From Daphnia carinata (lineage: Eukaryota > Arthropoda > Branchiopoda > Diplostraca > Daphniidae): a stretch of DNA of 64,000 nucleotides. The translations under genes were made by a program, and so were the position numbers. The notes below the pieces were generated by a model. It saw nothing but the letters and a program-made list of their open reading frames with translations, had not been told where the DNA came from and did not search any database. The DNA lies in assembly GCF_022539665.2 (NCBI RefSeq), contig NC_081339.1, forward strand, positions 6,572,367 through 6,636,366, given 5' to 3'. Each line of letters begins with the position of its first letter. Position 1 is the first letter of the stretch. Shown piece by piece: positions 44,301-61,246 of this stretch.

Positions 44301-47178
44301 CCGGATTCGGCAGCTCTAATGCTCCGCCAGTTCGCTGCTCATCGAGGACTGAGACAATCAGTGACGGACGCATGTCTGTGGTCCGTCTATTCGACCGCCT
44401 TTCATAAACGCACGCTGGATCTTTCCGTCATGTTGGGCCTGGTCCAACGACTACGTAAGGCCATCAACGATGGTAAATTACCCGAAGAAGAACTAGTCAA
44501 CGTGTTTTGGACGGCTGCTGAATCGTTTAGCGTCGCTGCATTATCAGCCATCCGCCATTTACGCAATAATCCGGAATTGAGCACTAGACCTGATCAACTC
44601 TCAGCTCTCCTCGAGTAAATTTAACACAACGTTTTTTTTTTATTGGAAGGGAATCTTAAAATCTTTTAAATTTTGGCAGATGCCTTAAGGAATTGAACAT
44701 GTTAGGTTCTAACAGACCGGGATTATCTGAAATGGAAGTTAGAATCAGCGAGTCGGTTACGATGGGAGCGGCTGATTGGTTCTGTCGGATTGTCGGCGGA
44801 AGAAGAAAAGGCGGACCCATCTGTGACGACGATCGTTTGGAAAATGCGATCCGTATTTGTCAATCTCTGATGAGCGATTTGAAAACGGTCTTAACTGTTT
44901 ATCAAAAAATATTTGAACGTATCTGGCAAATTCCAGTCTTCAACATCGTCTACTTGTACTACGACGGCCAGCTAACCGACATTTCCAAGCCCGTAGTGGA
45001 CAGCGTCACGCGGAGTCTCAAATCGATTCATACCAACAACAATCAGATCGCCTCATTGGCATTAGAAGCCTCGGGCGAGGTTCCTAGACCTATGCAAAAC
45101 GGACATGCCAAACAGAACGAAGCGGACACTATTGCCCCACGTTTATCAATGGGCACTGCTCTCTTTGAACTCTATTTGTGCCTTCAACAATTCCACAAGT
45201 AAGTGGGAAAAAAAGACATTCATTTTCATCAGGAAGTCGTAATTTCATATCCTTTTATTAGGCTATCAATTTCATTGCCCGAGTCGGAGAAGGAAAGCGT
45301 TAAATTGGCCCCGTTTTACACTTGGTTTGAAACGGCTGTCGATCGTTGGTTGGATATAGCCTTGTATAAAGCCATGATTCGAATTGGGAAAGCTGTTTCC
45401 TTGGATAATCTACAAACAGTGGACAGCATAGTGCGACATTCTTCATCTGCTGTCGACGCTGTCAGCGTCTTCTATTCAGTAAGTCTTTTGCATAAATATT
45501 TGATCTATGACATTTAATTTTAAACTGATTATTTCAGATCAAAATGTTTTGGGAACAACTAGCATGGCCTGATGAGAAAGGGGCGTTGTCTTTCGTTATT
45601 AAAATCATGGATGTAAGTAGATAATTGAATAATTCAAACGTGATTGTGTTCCTCATTGTTTTGCAATTGATAGGAAGTGAAACAATCAGCAACAATTTAT
45701 GCCGAGGCCATTCGACTTAAATTAGAGAGGCTCCATTCCGGATCACCAACGTCAGCCACTGCGCAGCCTTTTTTCATTTCACTGAAAATCTGTTCGGCCA
45801 TCAACAGTATCTTGCACGTCCAACAATCCATCGATCCATTGGCGGAAGAAATAGGACTCTACAGATTACGTGACGCCGTCCAGGAGAACGGAGATGACGG
45901 GTCATTGACAGAAAATGCCATCAAAGATGTTAATGAGAAATTGGACGAGATCTTTTACGCTATAGCCCGCAGGGTAATTCCGAATGATTATCCTAGCGTG
46001 CAAAATTCTAATGTTTTTTGGTTCGTTGCAGTTTGAAGTTGAAGTGGCTAAGCTCATCAATACGGTAATGGAATCTGATTTTGGCATGCGCCAAACTGAC
46101 GATCTCAACCACTACATTTGCAACCAGCTTCTAGCGCTGGATAGCAACCTTCCAAGAGACGTTTTCTTCCGTGTTTTAAACATAATCTATCACCACATCT
46201 TGCAGAGTTTCCTTAATGTCGTAGAAGGCGAAGTCCAGGTAAAGACCTACTGAATTTCTATTGCCATTTTCACGTTAAATTTTGAATAATTTACGAATGC
46301 AGAAAAAGCGACAGCCGGCTTGCTTCCGCCAGTGGAAAGAGCTGCTCGATATAGTTGAGAATTGCTTCCAAAATCCGGAAGCTGAAGAAGAAATTGAGGA
46401 TGAAGCGTTGGTCAAAATCCGCTGGCTACTCAAATTGCACGGGATGGACACGGGCGACCTTATCCATCAATATCGACTGGATCGTCTAAAACAGACGTTG
46501 GATTCCACTAAAGATGCCGGGCTTGGTTCTCTATCTGTTCGAGTCATCTTTATCGACGATGCTCTAAATATCGATATACTTAATGCCCGTAATTTGAAGC
46601 CAATGGATGCTAATGGCTCTGCCGATCCGTACGTCAAAGTTCAACTCTTGCCAACCACAACCTTTCCGGATGCAGCGATCCTCAAGAGTAAAGTGCTTAA
46701 AAATACTCTCTTCCCATTATTTGAGGAGAGCTTTACCTAGTAAGTTTAAACTTCGACACAAAGTTAAACAAATTGTTTTAATTTTCTTGTTTTTAGTCCA
46801 GTACCAAAGTCGCTGCAGACTAATCCGGAATGCTGCATTTTATTCACAGTCAAGGATAAGGATCTGATTGGTGCCAATGAAATGATGGGTGAATACTTCC
46901 TGGGCTTCCAGGAGATCACCCGAGGAGACTCTTCAGTTGACATGAACGCTTTAGATCAAAGGATATTGCCACTGACTAAACCACACGAGCAAGGTATAGG
47001 ACTACACTTTAATTTTGATTCATTTTATTAAGTGTATTGTATTGGTTTCCATTCTGAATAATTATAATCGTTTTGTTTGTTAGAATCTGAATATTTGAAT
47101 GCACTGGAAGGCCGTACATGGGATAAGGTAGCTCGCGATTTCGCCAAAAAAGAGAAGAAACGTATGAGCGGAAAGTGA
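38367..47178 (+). CDS. BAIAP3: BAIAP3/Munc13-4-type C2-MUN-C2 exocytosis protein
   Basis: Fourteen common exons: 42359-42695, 43238-43402, 43469-43535, 43603-43714, 43806-43850, 43913-44614, 44680-45198, 45262-45478, 45538-45612, 45674-45973, 46032-46238, 46303-46739, 46797-46993, 47084-47178, all phase-consistent. Three candidate first exons (38367-38572, 41265-41356, 41993-42282) all end in phase 2, giving about 1226, 1188 or 1254 residues. The first C2 domain has LGVLQARNLKGKDVNGMSDPY and the Ca-loop WDYDPDE. The large helical middle matches the MUN region (LYLCLQQFHKLSISLP, FYTWFETAVDRWLDIAL). The second C2 has ARNLKPMDANGSADPYVKVQL and KDKD. These proteins tether and prime dense-core or late-endosomal vesicles at membranes; the Drosophila relative is staccato/Unc-13-4A. 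It ends tail-to-tail with the SEFIR gene. Confidence 0.9.
38573..41264. other. Putative first intron of the C2-MUN gene, otherwise empty
   Basis: It follows the most upstream candidate first exon. No other gene is supported here; one octamer at 40155. Confidence 0.35.
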
Positions 47179-47355
47179 TCAAAAGTGTTCCCCAATGATT
47201 TACATATTTATACATATACTCTTTGGCGCCTAATTGAAAAAGAATTATTCTGTAAATATGCATACAATACGAATTTGATGTTGCTTTGGTACTATCGATT
47301 TCTGTATAACAATATAGCAGACATTTTGGATTCTGAATAATCGACACTGGACCCT

Positions 47356-48712
47356 TCAACGGATTAACGTCCTGCTTTTGGCTTGGGCTAGAATCGAAGC
47401 TAACTTACCAACTTGATCAACAGTTTTACGGAAACTGAAGATCGGGCTTCGCAGAAGATAATGGGTTTGTTTCCCCATCATGTCAGATTCGATTGGACGG
47501 ACCCTGTAATTTAAACAACAATTTCGTTGATATTCCTCCAACATCATAACATAAATGAGGCGAGCGTATCGGGCGTCTAGGCACGTCGGTTCAGTTTGAC
47601 CGGAATCCTCATTCGTGCCTGCTGTCCTTGGGGCAATTTCCCACAAATATCCTTTTGTAATGATGGGAATGACGTAATCAACCTCCTGGTACCATCGGTA
47701 GATACTTTCGCTACAAAATTCAAGTTCATCTCTGTTCTCTTCAAGAATTAGGACGCCAATTCCGAGGTTTAGGGAGCGGATTTGAAAGGCAACGTTTTTC
47801 GCTAAATCATAGCCATCTTGCGTGAAAGTTAGCAGTACGGTTTTCATAAGTTTCTTTTTATCACAGCTATTCGTGTCATCCGAAGCTTTATGGTTCGCCA
47901 CCGATATGATACTGGTTCTTAATGGAACCGATTTCAAGTTTTCCGGGTCACCTTCTCCTGTAATGCTAACTTCCATGCCAGAATCCATTTCACTGTCTGT
48001 GTCAGTCAGCTGATTTGAAGGTAATGTCCCTAGTTGCTCAGGTGTTGAAGTGTTTTGGTGATTAGAAGTAGCTGAGGTATTTAGCAGCACTATAAATAAA
48101 AATGTGTTTTAATTAATGAAAAGAATGGGGTAAACTGTGATATTGAAAACCTTCTAACTTGCTAGATATTGCAAGCAAAATGTCTTGGCGCTCCATGGTG
48201 AGAAGAGCTTTTAGCAACTCAGAGACACTGGCATTTGTTTTAAGAGCAAATTGACTCAAGATTTCTAAAGTAGCTCCTTTTATGGTAGAAAAGTTTTCAA
48301 TTCTCTGGAAAGAGAAAGAAAGGAAAACATTAGGGTATAATTTCCCTTAATCTAAAGGAGCTGTTACTATTATATCATGAATGTCGAGACCAAGTAGACC
48401 AGCCAGATGCTTCCAGTCTCCATTGGCTCCTACAGGTGTGCCATCCACAAACCGAGCAATAACATGCAGGATTTCCCAACCAATTTGATTGTGACTTGTC
48501 AACTTTTTTATCGTGTAATGGGCACCCTTCACCATCCAGTTTTCCAGACATTGCCCAATATCTGGTGGGCCAGGAACATTCCTTGTTCGAATATCTTCAA
48601 GTTCTTGGTCGAGGGCTGGATTTCTGCATGGAATGGTAGCAAATTAAACATTAAACATGCCTAACAAACAAAAGACAATTTATATTACTTACAACACCAA
48701 GTAATCACCCAT
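47356..48712 (-). CDS. Death-domain plus SEFIR adaptor (CIKS/Act1-like)
   Basis: Minus-strand exons 48693-48712 (MGDYLV), 48368-48623, 48151-48304 and 47356-48089 (phases 2, 0, 1) give 387 residues. The region around residues 30-143 looks like a Death domain (GDWKHLAGLLGLDIHDI, then ATLEIL...SVSELLKAL...R.DI). A Ser/Thr/Glu-rich linker follows. From about residue 223 a SEFIR domain begins with KTVLLTFTQDGYD. It includes WYQEVDYVIPIITKGYL and, near the end, DARYARLIYVMMLEEY, matching the CIKS SEFIR layout more than a TIR domain. In vertebrates CIKS/Act1 links the IL-17 receptor to TRAF6 and NF-kB. An invertebrate Death-SEFIR protein is likely an innate-immune adaptor (inference). Confidence 0.8.
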
Positions 48713-50023
48713 TTATGTCAAATTTGTTTCGTGTGGTAAAAAGTTATAGTTATCGTTTTGTGAATTTTTCACCTTTCACGTTGCAAAACGTAACAGTAAT
48801 CGACAGGCATCTACTGAGCGTTGTTTGCACCATGTGCTGAAACGGGGTACTGCCCAACCGCGAGATTTAAAAAGCAATCCAATTGCTTAACTTAATTCGT
48901 AAAGGGTATTCACAATCTTAGCTGCTTCATGCCAGTATGTAAGTTAGCATGTAGCGTGTCCCATAATGTGGTGGGAGTATTTTTAATGTTTCACTCACGA
49001 AATGGTATTAGGCTCACGCTCGTAGATAAATCATTGAAATTTTCTGCAAGACATAAATGAAAACCTGATCCACGGAAGCAACAGTTAAAATTCAAATACT
49101 ACTAAATGGTATCCGCTGTATTAAATTACTTCTTTTTGTTAGTTGATATAAGATAAGACTTACATGTACGCCCCCACTATTCTGTGTGTTCAGTAAACAA
49201 TATCCTTTAAATTCCAAGAACTGCGACATTACCCATTCCATTCAATTCACCCGTAAAGTGCATAAATGCGGGCAATATCAGCAACCTGGACTATACTTTC
49301 TTGATTTTTTTTAAAGGGAAATGCTCCGTTTTTACGCAGGTAATGACGTCATGAGCAGATGGGCGTAGGTTGAAAGTGCGTGGGTTTGTCATGAAGAACC
49401 TGAATAATTTACCAAGTGCTTTACTTTTAACCAATGCACGCGCAGTCTAATTTAGGTTTGTGTCACCATGGACGAGTTTCCTTTGACCAACGTCATTGTT
49501 AGTCAATTTTACAAATAAACTTGTTTTCTATTGGCTAATGGTAAAAATCGTCGTAGTACGTATCTTGGGTAAGGACTAGAACACGCACAAAAAAAACGAA
49601 AAAACAGCAGCAACAAAAAAAAAAAAAAAAAACAAAAGGCAAAAAAAAGGTCGGAATTCTAGACACACATGTTGTCCACGCGGAATGGCGTCGCAAAAAT
49701 GCGTTGTTGACACGAGGTTCAGTGTTTTGCTTCGTTCACGATTGGTTTGCAACATATGGCCAAGAGAATGGGGAGGGCAGGCATTTTTCTAAAGACGGTC
49801 ACGTTGGTGAATTCAAGGGGCGTCAGCTACGAAACACAGCGTGCCTTGCAACGTGACCAAAACCCTATTTGGCTCTCGGCTTCCTTTTCATCCCCATGGC
49901 TGCTGCGTGTTATCATCGATCGCGACCGAAAACATAAGCAACATTGGGCAAATAGTAACTAGGGTCTCGGCTTTCGGGTTTGCTGATAATGTATGTGAAA
50001 TTCCTCCTTATCCACGCCATCTG

Positions 50024-50054
<31 letters not shown>

Positions 50055-51699
50055 TCTGATGCAATTCTTGCAAAGATTTCAACTTGCAGAAGTTCGCAAA
50101 TTCTAGTGTTATCAGTTGATGTTTCATATCATTAGCTTGAAAGTATTAACTGTTAATTTCATTTCCAAAATTTAAACTTAAAGGGAATCATTTTAAAGTT
50201 ACGAACCATTAGCTTAGATACATTTAGTTCAACAATGACTTTTTACTTTGGTAAGTTTGTACAGTCTTTATTAATTTGTTCAACCTCTGGACGTCGTAAA
50301 GAAAAATCAAATTCTATAGCGTTGGCGCTAGTTGCCAGTCTAACTGTTTAAACCTTGGCCTTGCGTCTTGAAAGTGAAAGAACGTCAATGGCCTGCATTC
50401 AGTTGTAACCCAGAAGGCAGCGTGACTGGCTACGTGTTGGCAAAATATTCGACCCCTTCCCTGGTTGCGCAGAGAACACCCCCATAATGCTGGATTACAT
50501 AGACTCATCACGCACTTACCCACCAGCCTTAGAGAAATTCACATATAGATATTGAGAGCTCGTTCTACGATAACTTTTCATCCAGTGCATTTGTTTTAGC
50601 AGCTGCTGGTTTAGTCAATCGTTTGATCTGTTTGGAAAGTGTCTCTTAACGTCAAATATTAGTGCCACTATAGCCGTTCCTCTGGATCGACGATTTAAAG
50701 TAAGGACATTCCACTTTTTGAATACTGATAAGCTTTTAAAACGTGAAGAGGAGTCGATTACGTTTAAGCAATGATAGACATCTGTTCAGACAGTTCAGTA
50801 ACTAGTAACACATCAAATTATACGTCTCATAACCGAGATAAAAGCAAAAAAAATATTATTTTGTTAATATTAGTGCATGCCTAGTAGACAAAGACCTCTC
50901 TATCGCACATTTTTACCTTTCAATTCATCCAAACATGACAGAAACCTTTCAAATTCTTGGATCGATTGATTAGTGCATTTGGTATAAATGCGAGTTTTGA
51001 GTACAACATTTTGCTATTGGTTCTGTTTTCGCGGCATCTTATTCTGGGACAAAATGAATTTTTTAGACTTTTTCTCACGGAATACAGTTGTGTTTCAGCG
51101 AACAACCGCCATAGTATTCATAGGCTTCCAAGTTCCACGAATTTGAAAGGAAAAAATCGAGTAAATTTATCGATCCATCGGCAACACAGGTCTAGTTTGC
51201 GTACAGTGCCTACACAGACGACGTGCTTTTTTCGTAGTTGGGTTAGCATTTTTCTGAGAGAAATTCGTTTGTTTTATTAAAAATTTAAAACCAAATAACC
51301 GTGATCAGACACACTTTCAATAGTAGATATATTATTAGTGGACGCGATCGGTGATTTCCCGGTGAAATTGGCCCCGGTTATGACGAAAATAGTACATAAT
51401 TTGTTATTGCCTGTCACCCTTGATTTTACGTGATTAACTATGAATTAATGATCGCAGAAAAATAAGTGAGAATATATGCCGGAGAGCATTTTTTATGTGT
51501 CACGTACATACATTTGCTGAAAGTATTTAATTATTATTTTTGTCCTCAACAGGTTTCCAGAAAAATGATCTAACTTGCACACTAGGATCTAGCCACATTT
51601 TTCATAACAGCAGCAAAACTGTGAGGTGGGAAGTTTTTCAACAGAATCCCTTTTCTATCAGCCCAAAAACTTGCCCTACTCACCAATCAACTTTATAAT
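48713..51699. other. Intergenic between divergent SEFIR and CRY2 genes
   Basis: No gene supported. Contains an A-rich tract (about 49580-49650) and an (AC)n microsatellite (50023-50049). Short frames near 49.8, 50.4 and 51.0 kb have no recognisable features. Confidence 0.4.
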
Positions 51700-54454
51700 A
51701 TGTATCGACAGCAACAACAGCACAACAATATAATGAGTAGCTATGAGTCTGCAGCAAGAGAGAAACATGTTGTTCACTGGTTCAGGAAAGGCCTACGTTT
51801 GCATGATAACCCCAGCTTAAAAGAAGGGTTAAAAGGTAGCTGTACCTATCGATGCATCTTCATTCTGGACCCCTGGTTTGCTGGATCTTCCAATGTGGAT
51901 ATCAACAAATGGAGGTAATCATATACATCAAACCAATGGAGTGGTATGATTTTCACTCAATGTTAATTAACAATTTGCCTTGTCTACTAGGTTTCTTCTA
52001 GAATCATTAGAAGATTTAGATCAAAATCTACGCAAGCTTAACTCTCGTCTTTTTGTCATCCGAGGACAACCTGCAGGCGTGCTTCCTAAACTTTTTAAGG
52101 TTCGTAATCATTTTAACTCATGAAGGCTATATTGGTTGATGCGCCCATTCCCGGACATAGAATGTTTGTTTTTAAACGGTTGCCGTTTGAAAATAGTAGT
52201 TGTTAATTCTCGCCATCCGGAACAAACGCAGTTACTGCTTTTCAGTCGATAATGTACCAAAGGGGGGGGGGAGGGGGCGGGGGAGGTCCTGCATGCCGAG
52301 CCACGTGAGGCTAAACCAATATAGTATGTAGGCGGGGCTATGTTTCGCGTTTCTCCAGGCTACATCCGTCTCCGATAAGGAAATAAATGCTTCGAGAACA
52401 ATCGAGAAAGTGATTGTATAACAAGATCCTGCATTGATAACGTTCATATACCAATATCTTGTTTTTCATTCGTTTGTAATGCATATCTTAAAGTTAATGA
52501 TTCGTTAATTTTGCTAAATAATTAGGAATGGGAAACGACATGCCTGACATTCGAAGAGGACCCAGAACCGTTTGGTCGTGTCCGTGATCAAAATATTATA
52601 ACCATGTGTAAAGATTTTAATATCGAGGTCATCACTAGAGCATCACATACGCTCTATCATCCACAAAAGTATAAGCTTCAAGTTAATTACTCATAATTTG
52701 CAGTTGGCTTATCTTTATTTGGGCACGATCGATATAGAATCATCGAAAAGAATGGCGGCAAAGCCCCACTGACGTATCGCCAGGTATGAAACTTGCTTAT
52801 TTTAAACACCTACTAAAACCATAATCTTTGTTTTTTAATTCTTCAGTTTCAAAACATCATTGCTTCAGTGGACCCACCACCCCCACCGGAAGCGGACATT
52901 ACCTTCGAAACTATTGGACGAGGTTATACACCTATCGATGAATCCATAGACGACCGTTTCAGCGTCCCCACATTAGAGGAATTAGGTATCGATCGATACA
53001 ATTAACTGTATTAAGCAACTTTGTTTTATTCTATTTATAAACACAACGTTTTTTTCTCTTCGCTTGACAGGTTTCGATACGGACGGGTTAATGACAGCTG
53101 TTTGGCGCGGCGGTGAAACAGAAGCGCTAACACGGTTAGAGCGTCATTTAGAACGTAAAGCTTGGGTCGCGTCATTCGGCCGCCCGAAAATGACGCCGCA
53201 ATCTCTGCTGGCCAGCCAGACGGGACTTTCACCTTACCTTCGGTTCGGTTGCTTATCAGTTCGCCTGTTTCACCAGCAACTCACCAATTTGTACAAAAAG
53301 GTAAGTTACAATTATGACTGCTCTGAAATTTAGAGCTTAGTGGATTCATATCATCTATGCGTTTTAGATTAAAAAAGCGCAGCCACCGCTGTCGTTACAC
53401 GGCCAAGTGCTTTGGCGAGAATTCTTTTACTGTGCAGCGACGAATAACCCCAACTTCGACAAGATGGTGGGAAACCCAATATGCGTGCAAATACCTTGGG
53501 ATTCTAATGCTGAAGCCTTAGCCAAATGGGCCAATGTAAACCAGTTCGTTCGCCCGTAAATAGCGGTGCTGAAACTAAAACAAAAACTAATTAACATTAC
53601 AGGGCCAAACGGGTTTCCCATGGATCGATGCCATCATGACACAACTACGAGAGGAGGGTTGGATACATCATCTGGCTCGTCATGCTGTGGCTTGTTTTCT
53701 AACTCGCGGTGATTTATGGATCTCTTGGGAAGAAGGCATGAAGGTAAAAAGCAAATTGAAATTGATCCTTTGTTTGTTTTGCTCTGACGTCACGTTTTTA
53801 TCGATCTGCAGGTATTCGAGGAGTTGTTGCTGGATGCAGATTGGTCTGTCAATGCGGGCACCTGGATGTGGCTGTCGTGCTCATCCTTTTTCCACCAATT
53901 CTTTCACTGCTATTGTCCCGTCAAGTTTGGGAGGAAAGTCGATCCCAATGGGGATTTCATCAAGTAAACCTAGCAGCCATTTTTAGAAACAACTGTTGAC
54001 TGATTGTGTTCGTTTTTCATATTTTAGAAAATATCAACCTATACTGAAGAACTTCCCTTTACAATACATTCACGAACCGTGGAATGCACCGGAATCCGTT
54101 CAGAGAGCCGCCAAATGCATAATAGGAAAGGATTACCCATTGCCTATGGTGAATCATCTAGAAGCATCGCAGTTGAATATCGAGCGGATGAAACAAGTCT
54201 ACCAGCGACTTACCCAGTACAGGGGAACTGGTGAGTCATCAAGTCAATCGATGTGTCTAGCACAAATTTTTTTTAACCCTCTTTTTTTTTTTGGGTATTG
54301 CGTAGGTGTAATGTCTCCGACTACCAAAAGTGATAACGGTGTCATCCACAATGTCGGAAACAAGAACAAAAGGGAAAACAGCCATGCAAAGCAATACAGG
54401 ACTGAAGAGCTGCGGCAGAACAGTGCCCAGAGAAACCAGTCCAACCTGAACTAA
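51700..54454 (+). CDS. Cry2: Cryptochrome 2 (vertebrate-type, clock repressor class)
   Basis: Eleven exons: 51700-51914, 51991-52099, 52526-52668, 52738-52783, 52847-52985, 53071-53300, 53368-53535, 53603-53743, 53812-53963, 54028-54230, 54306-54454; 564 residues, all phases consistent. The photolyase-homology region starts [18 protein letters not shown]. It includes the FAD-site segments [23 protein letters not shown] and [18 protein letters not shown], then [12 protein letters not shown] and KYIHEPW-type [18 protein letters not shown]. The last block runs to [11 protein letters not shown]. These are CRY2-class signatures, distinct from Drosophila-type CRY1 photoreceptors. A short basic Asn/Gln-rich tail follows. 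In arthropods CRY2 represses CLOCK:CYCLE. Start choice: ATG 51700, with 51733 as an alternative. The intron before the tail (75 nt) is stop-free and in frame. Confidence 0.93.
52258..52310. promoter_or_regulatory. G-rich run next to CACGTG E-box in CRY2 intron 2
   Basis: A plus-strand run of G tracts (about 52261-52287) could form a G-quadruplex. A canonical E-box CACGTG follows at about 52302-52307. Intron 2 (52100-52525) is the longest of the gene. Confidence 0.35.
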
Positions 54455-56172
54455 AGTTCAATCCCACACACAAACAACAATTTTCAAAAGACTCGTCAGG
54501 GATCTCTCTCTTCAAGGTTCTAGACCATAGTCACAGTGTACATAAGTATAATCTTTTTCTTTTTACGATTCCAAATTATCTCTTTGATTCGTTCGATTTG
54601 CGAAAGTAATTTGAGTAACGGGTGGAGCTACCATGGAAACGGGGTAATAAAATAAGCCAAATCTTGCGCACTTTTAATGTGCCGCGTGTACAGACATAAG
54701 ATAATTTTCTTTAAATTGGTTTTCTTTAATTATTTTTTCGTGCGTTGTCTATATCCTGCTATTGATATTCTTAACAGATTTTTTATACTATAACCGGCGT
54801 ATTAACGAAATAACAATTGTCTTTTAAATCATTGCATTGTAAATACTTGACTGAGTCTTGTGTATTTATCGCGCAATCGGCTGGAAGGGACATCACGAAC
54901 TTAAAAGAGCATTGTGACAAAACATGTTTTGCTTTCAATGAATGAGAATGCCAAAAGAACAGAAGGAGAGGGTTTTCCATTTGTTGAAAGCAAAAACGGA
55001 ACAAACAAGACGTGCACAAATGTTTTTCTTTTTTAAATTGAATCACCGTCGAGTCTAGAGACGGTGCACCGGAAACCCAAATTGTTAAAGCTATTAAAAA
55101 GAAACTCCAAAGTCACATCATTCCAAATTAGGAACAAACAGAAACAGAGGGAAGTAATACTGCAAGCCATTTTTTTTTTCAAGGAAAAAAGTTTAAGTGA
55201 TGACATTCGAGAGTTTAGACTGTACAACGACGGTCAGTTGAGCCCTTTCTTGGATGGTATTATTTAATTTTTTATCTTTTTTTCAATTCGGCTGTCCTTT
55301 TTGTTCGTTTTATTTATTAGCAGGAACATCCACCTTCTTGGTCTGACGCCAGGTGATGCGCGTTGGTCGATGGGCGCAGGTCGACAGCTATGTGTAGGGG
55401 TAATTGAATTATTGGGTAAGTTTCATTTCAGTTATGTCATTTCTAGCAACATGATTGACACCACAATTTTTAATCAAACAAAAGGAACAAAAAAAAAGCG
55501 AATCGTTTGTCTACTTTGGGCAGGAAGAAAAGCAAGCGGTGTATTAAGATGATATGATCCACACACGACAATTATAAGGACATAGTCAGGTGAGTGTCAC
55601 GTTCAAACGTGACTTAAACAGAATCAAACATGCCATTCAGTTTTTTTAATGTTTCAAGAAGGAAAATAAGAGGGAAAAAAGGAAACAGAGAGAAAACGCA
55701 TTCCAGGGCGATTCTAAGGGACATAAATCTCCCATATTAGCTTTCTTTTGCTTAATGTGAATGATAAACAACTTGAAACATTTAGGAAGACCCAATTATT
55801 GGATAAAAACTATTAAAGACCAAGTGGGAATGGAAAAAAAATTCAGAGTTTCTGAAATTGTTAAGTGCTAGGATAGGGGCTGTATATAAGCATTCACGAT
55901 GTAAAGCTACCAAAATAATTCCTTTCTCATTTTCTGTTGGTCCGTTACCAACCTTTTTTTTAAGGCTTTCAAACCCGTTCTTACCAATCAGGCAAAAAGA
56001 GATACAAAAAATCATAAGAATAAATATTTTTCGTTTCGCCTCTCTTGCGCTTACATAGGACAAGAGTTAACAAAGCCCAAAACTATTGCTCTTAATTAGG
56101 AGTCGTGTAACGACGAAAAGTAGTGTTTAAGGGAGAGAAGAAAAGATTTCTTAATCTTAAATTTTTTTTTTA
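54455..56172. other. Intergenic between convergent CRY2 and Rab6
   Basis: Two plus-strand frames (55064-55267 and about 55320-55430) are coding-like in composition and bounded by splice-like sites, but their phases do not match. No gene is called. Confidence 0.35.
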
Positions 56173-57421
<1,249 letters not shown>

Positions 57422-58290
57422 CTTGAAAAAGATAAACGCAAATTTGCCTCTTATAGATACCCAACCAAATTGGCCGGTTGGCTATTCAAGAACGAGTAAA
57501 CAAATACACTGTCGGGGATAACTAAATATTATTTGCGGAATCGGTAATAAGCCAACACCCCCGATGACAGTTCTGTGTCCACGTATCAAATGCAGTTCTT
57601 CTAGTTCTAGCACCAAGCAAAAGGTACGTTGCCATTTTACATGATTTTTACATTTTTGTTTTAACTTAGTTAGAAAATTTGAAATTTGTTTTTGAAAAAC
57701 ATCATTTATGTTTTCATACTTTGTATTATTAATTCAAATTTTGATATTCTTATTACAAAATCCAAATCTGAACTCTCTGAACCAATTAGATTTAAAAATA
57801 CTTTATAGTTTGGATTTACGTAATGAAAAATATGATGTAAAGAATATACCTCAACACAAATAATTGTCTCTGATGAAATAAGTATGTGATATAAACCATG
57901 AAATAAAAAAAAAAGAATTATTCTTTTTTAAAATTAAGATAAAGAGGGCGCGCTTAAGCGTTCGATTGTCGTGTTCTAGTGTGTTTTTCAGTCGTTCCGC
58001 TCATCTGCTGGTTAAACAGTAAGGATTGTATAGGTAACAAAATTTTCAGAGAACCACAGGCCACACAACCATCAACTTTTCTTAGTGTCATTTATCTAAC
58101 ATTTGACGCGAGAGTTAATTTCTCGAGGATAGCAGTATTACTGCACGTAACAGTTGCTTTTGTATAAGTGACAAAAAACGTGTCGAGTTCGTTTTGTGGG
58201 ATGACGAGCATGTGATTTTTTTTCGTTAACATTGAAGAATTCCAGATATTGGCTTTCAGCTCGTGAGAGTTGCCGGAACATCGGTTCTAT
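57422..58290. other. Bidirectional promoter region, Rab6/Cullin-4
   Basis: AT-rich, no coding frame of note and no TATA box recognised at the expected places. It must contain both 5' UTRs. Confidence 0.45.

Positions 58291-61246
<2,956 letters not shown>

Noticed and set aside
50314-50523. Minus-strand 69-codon frame
   Set aside because: No motif, signal peptide or splice partner; composition not distinct from surroundings.
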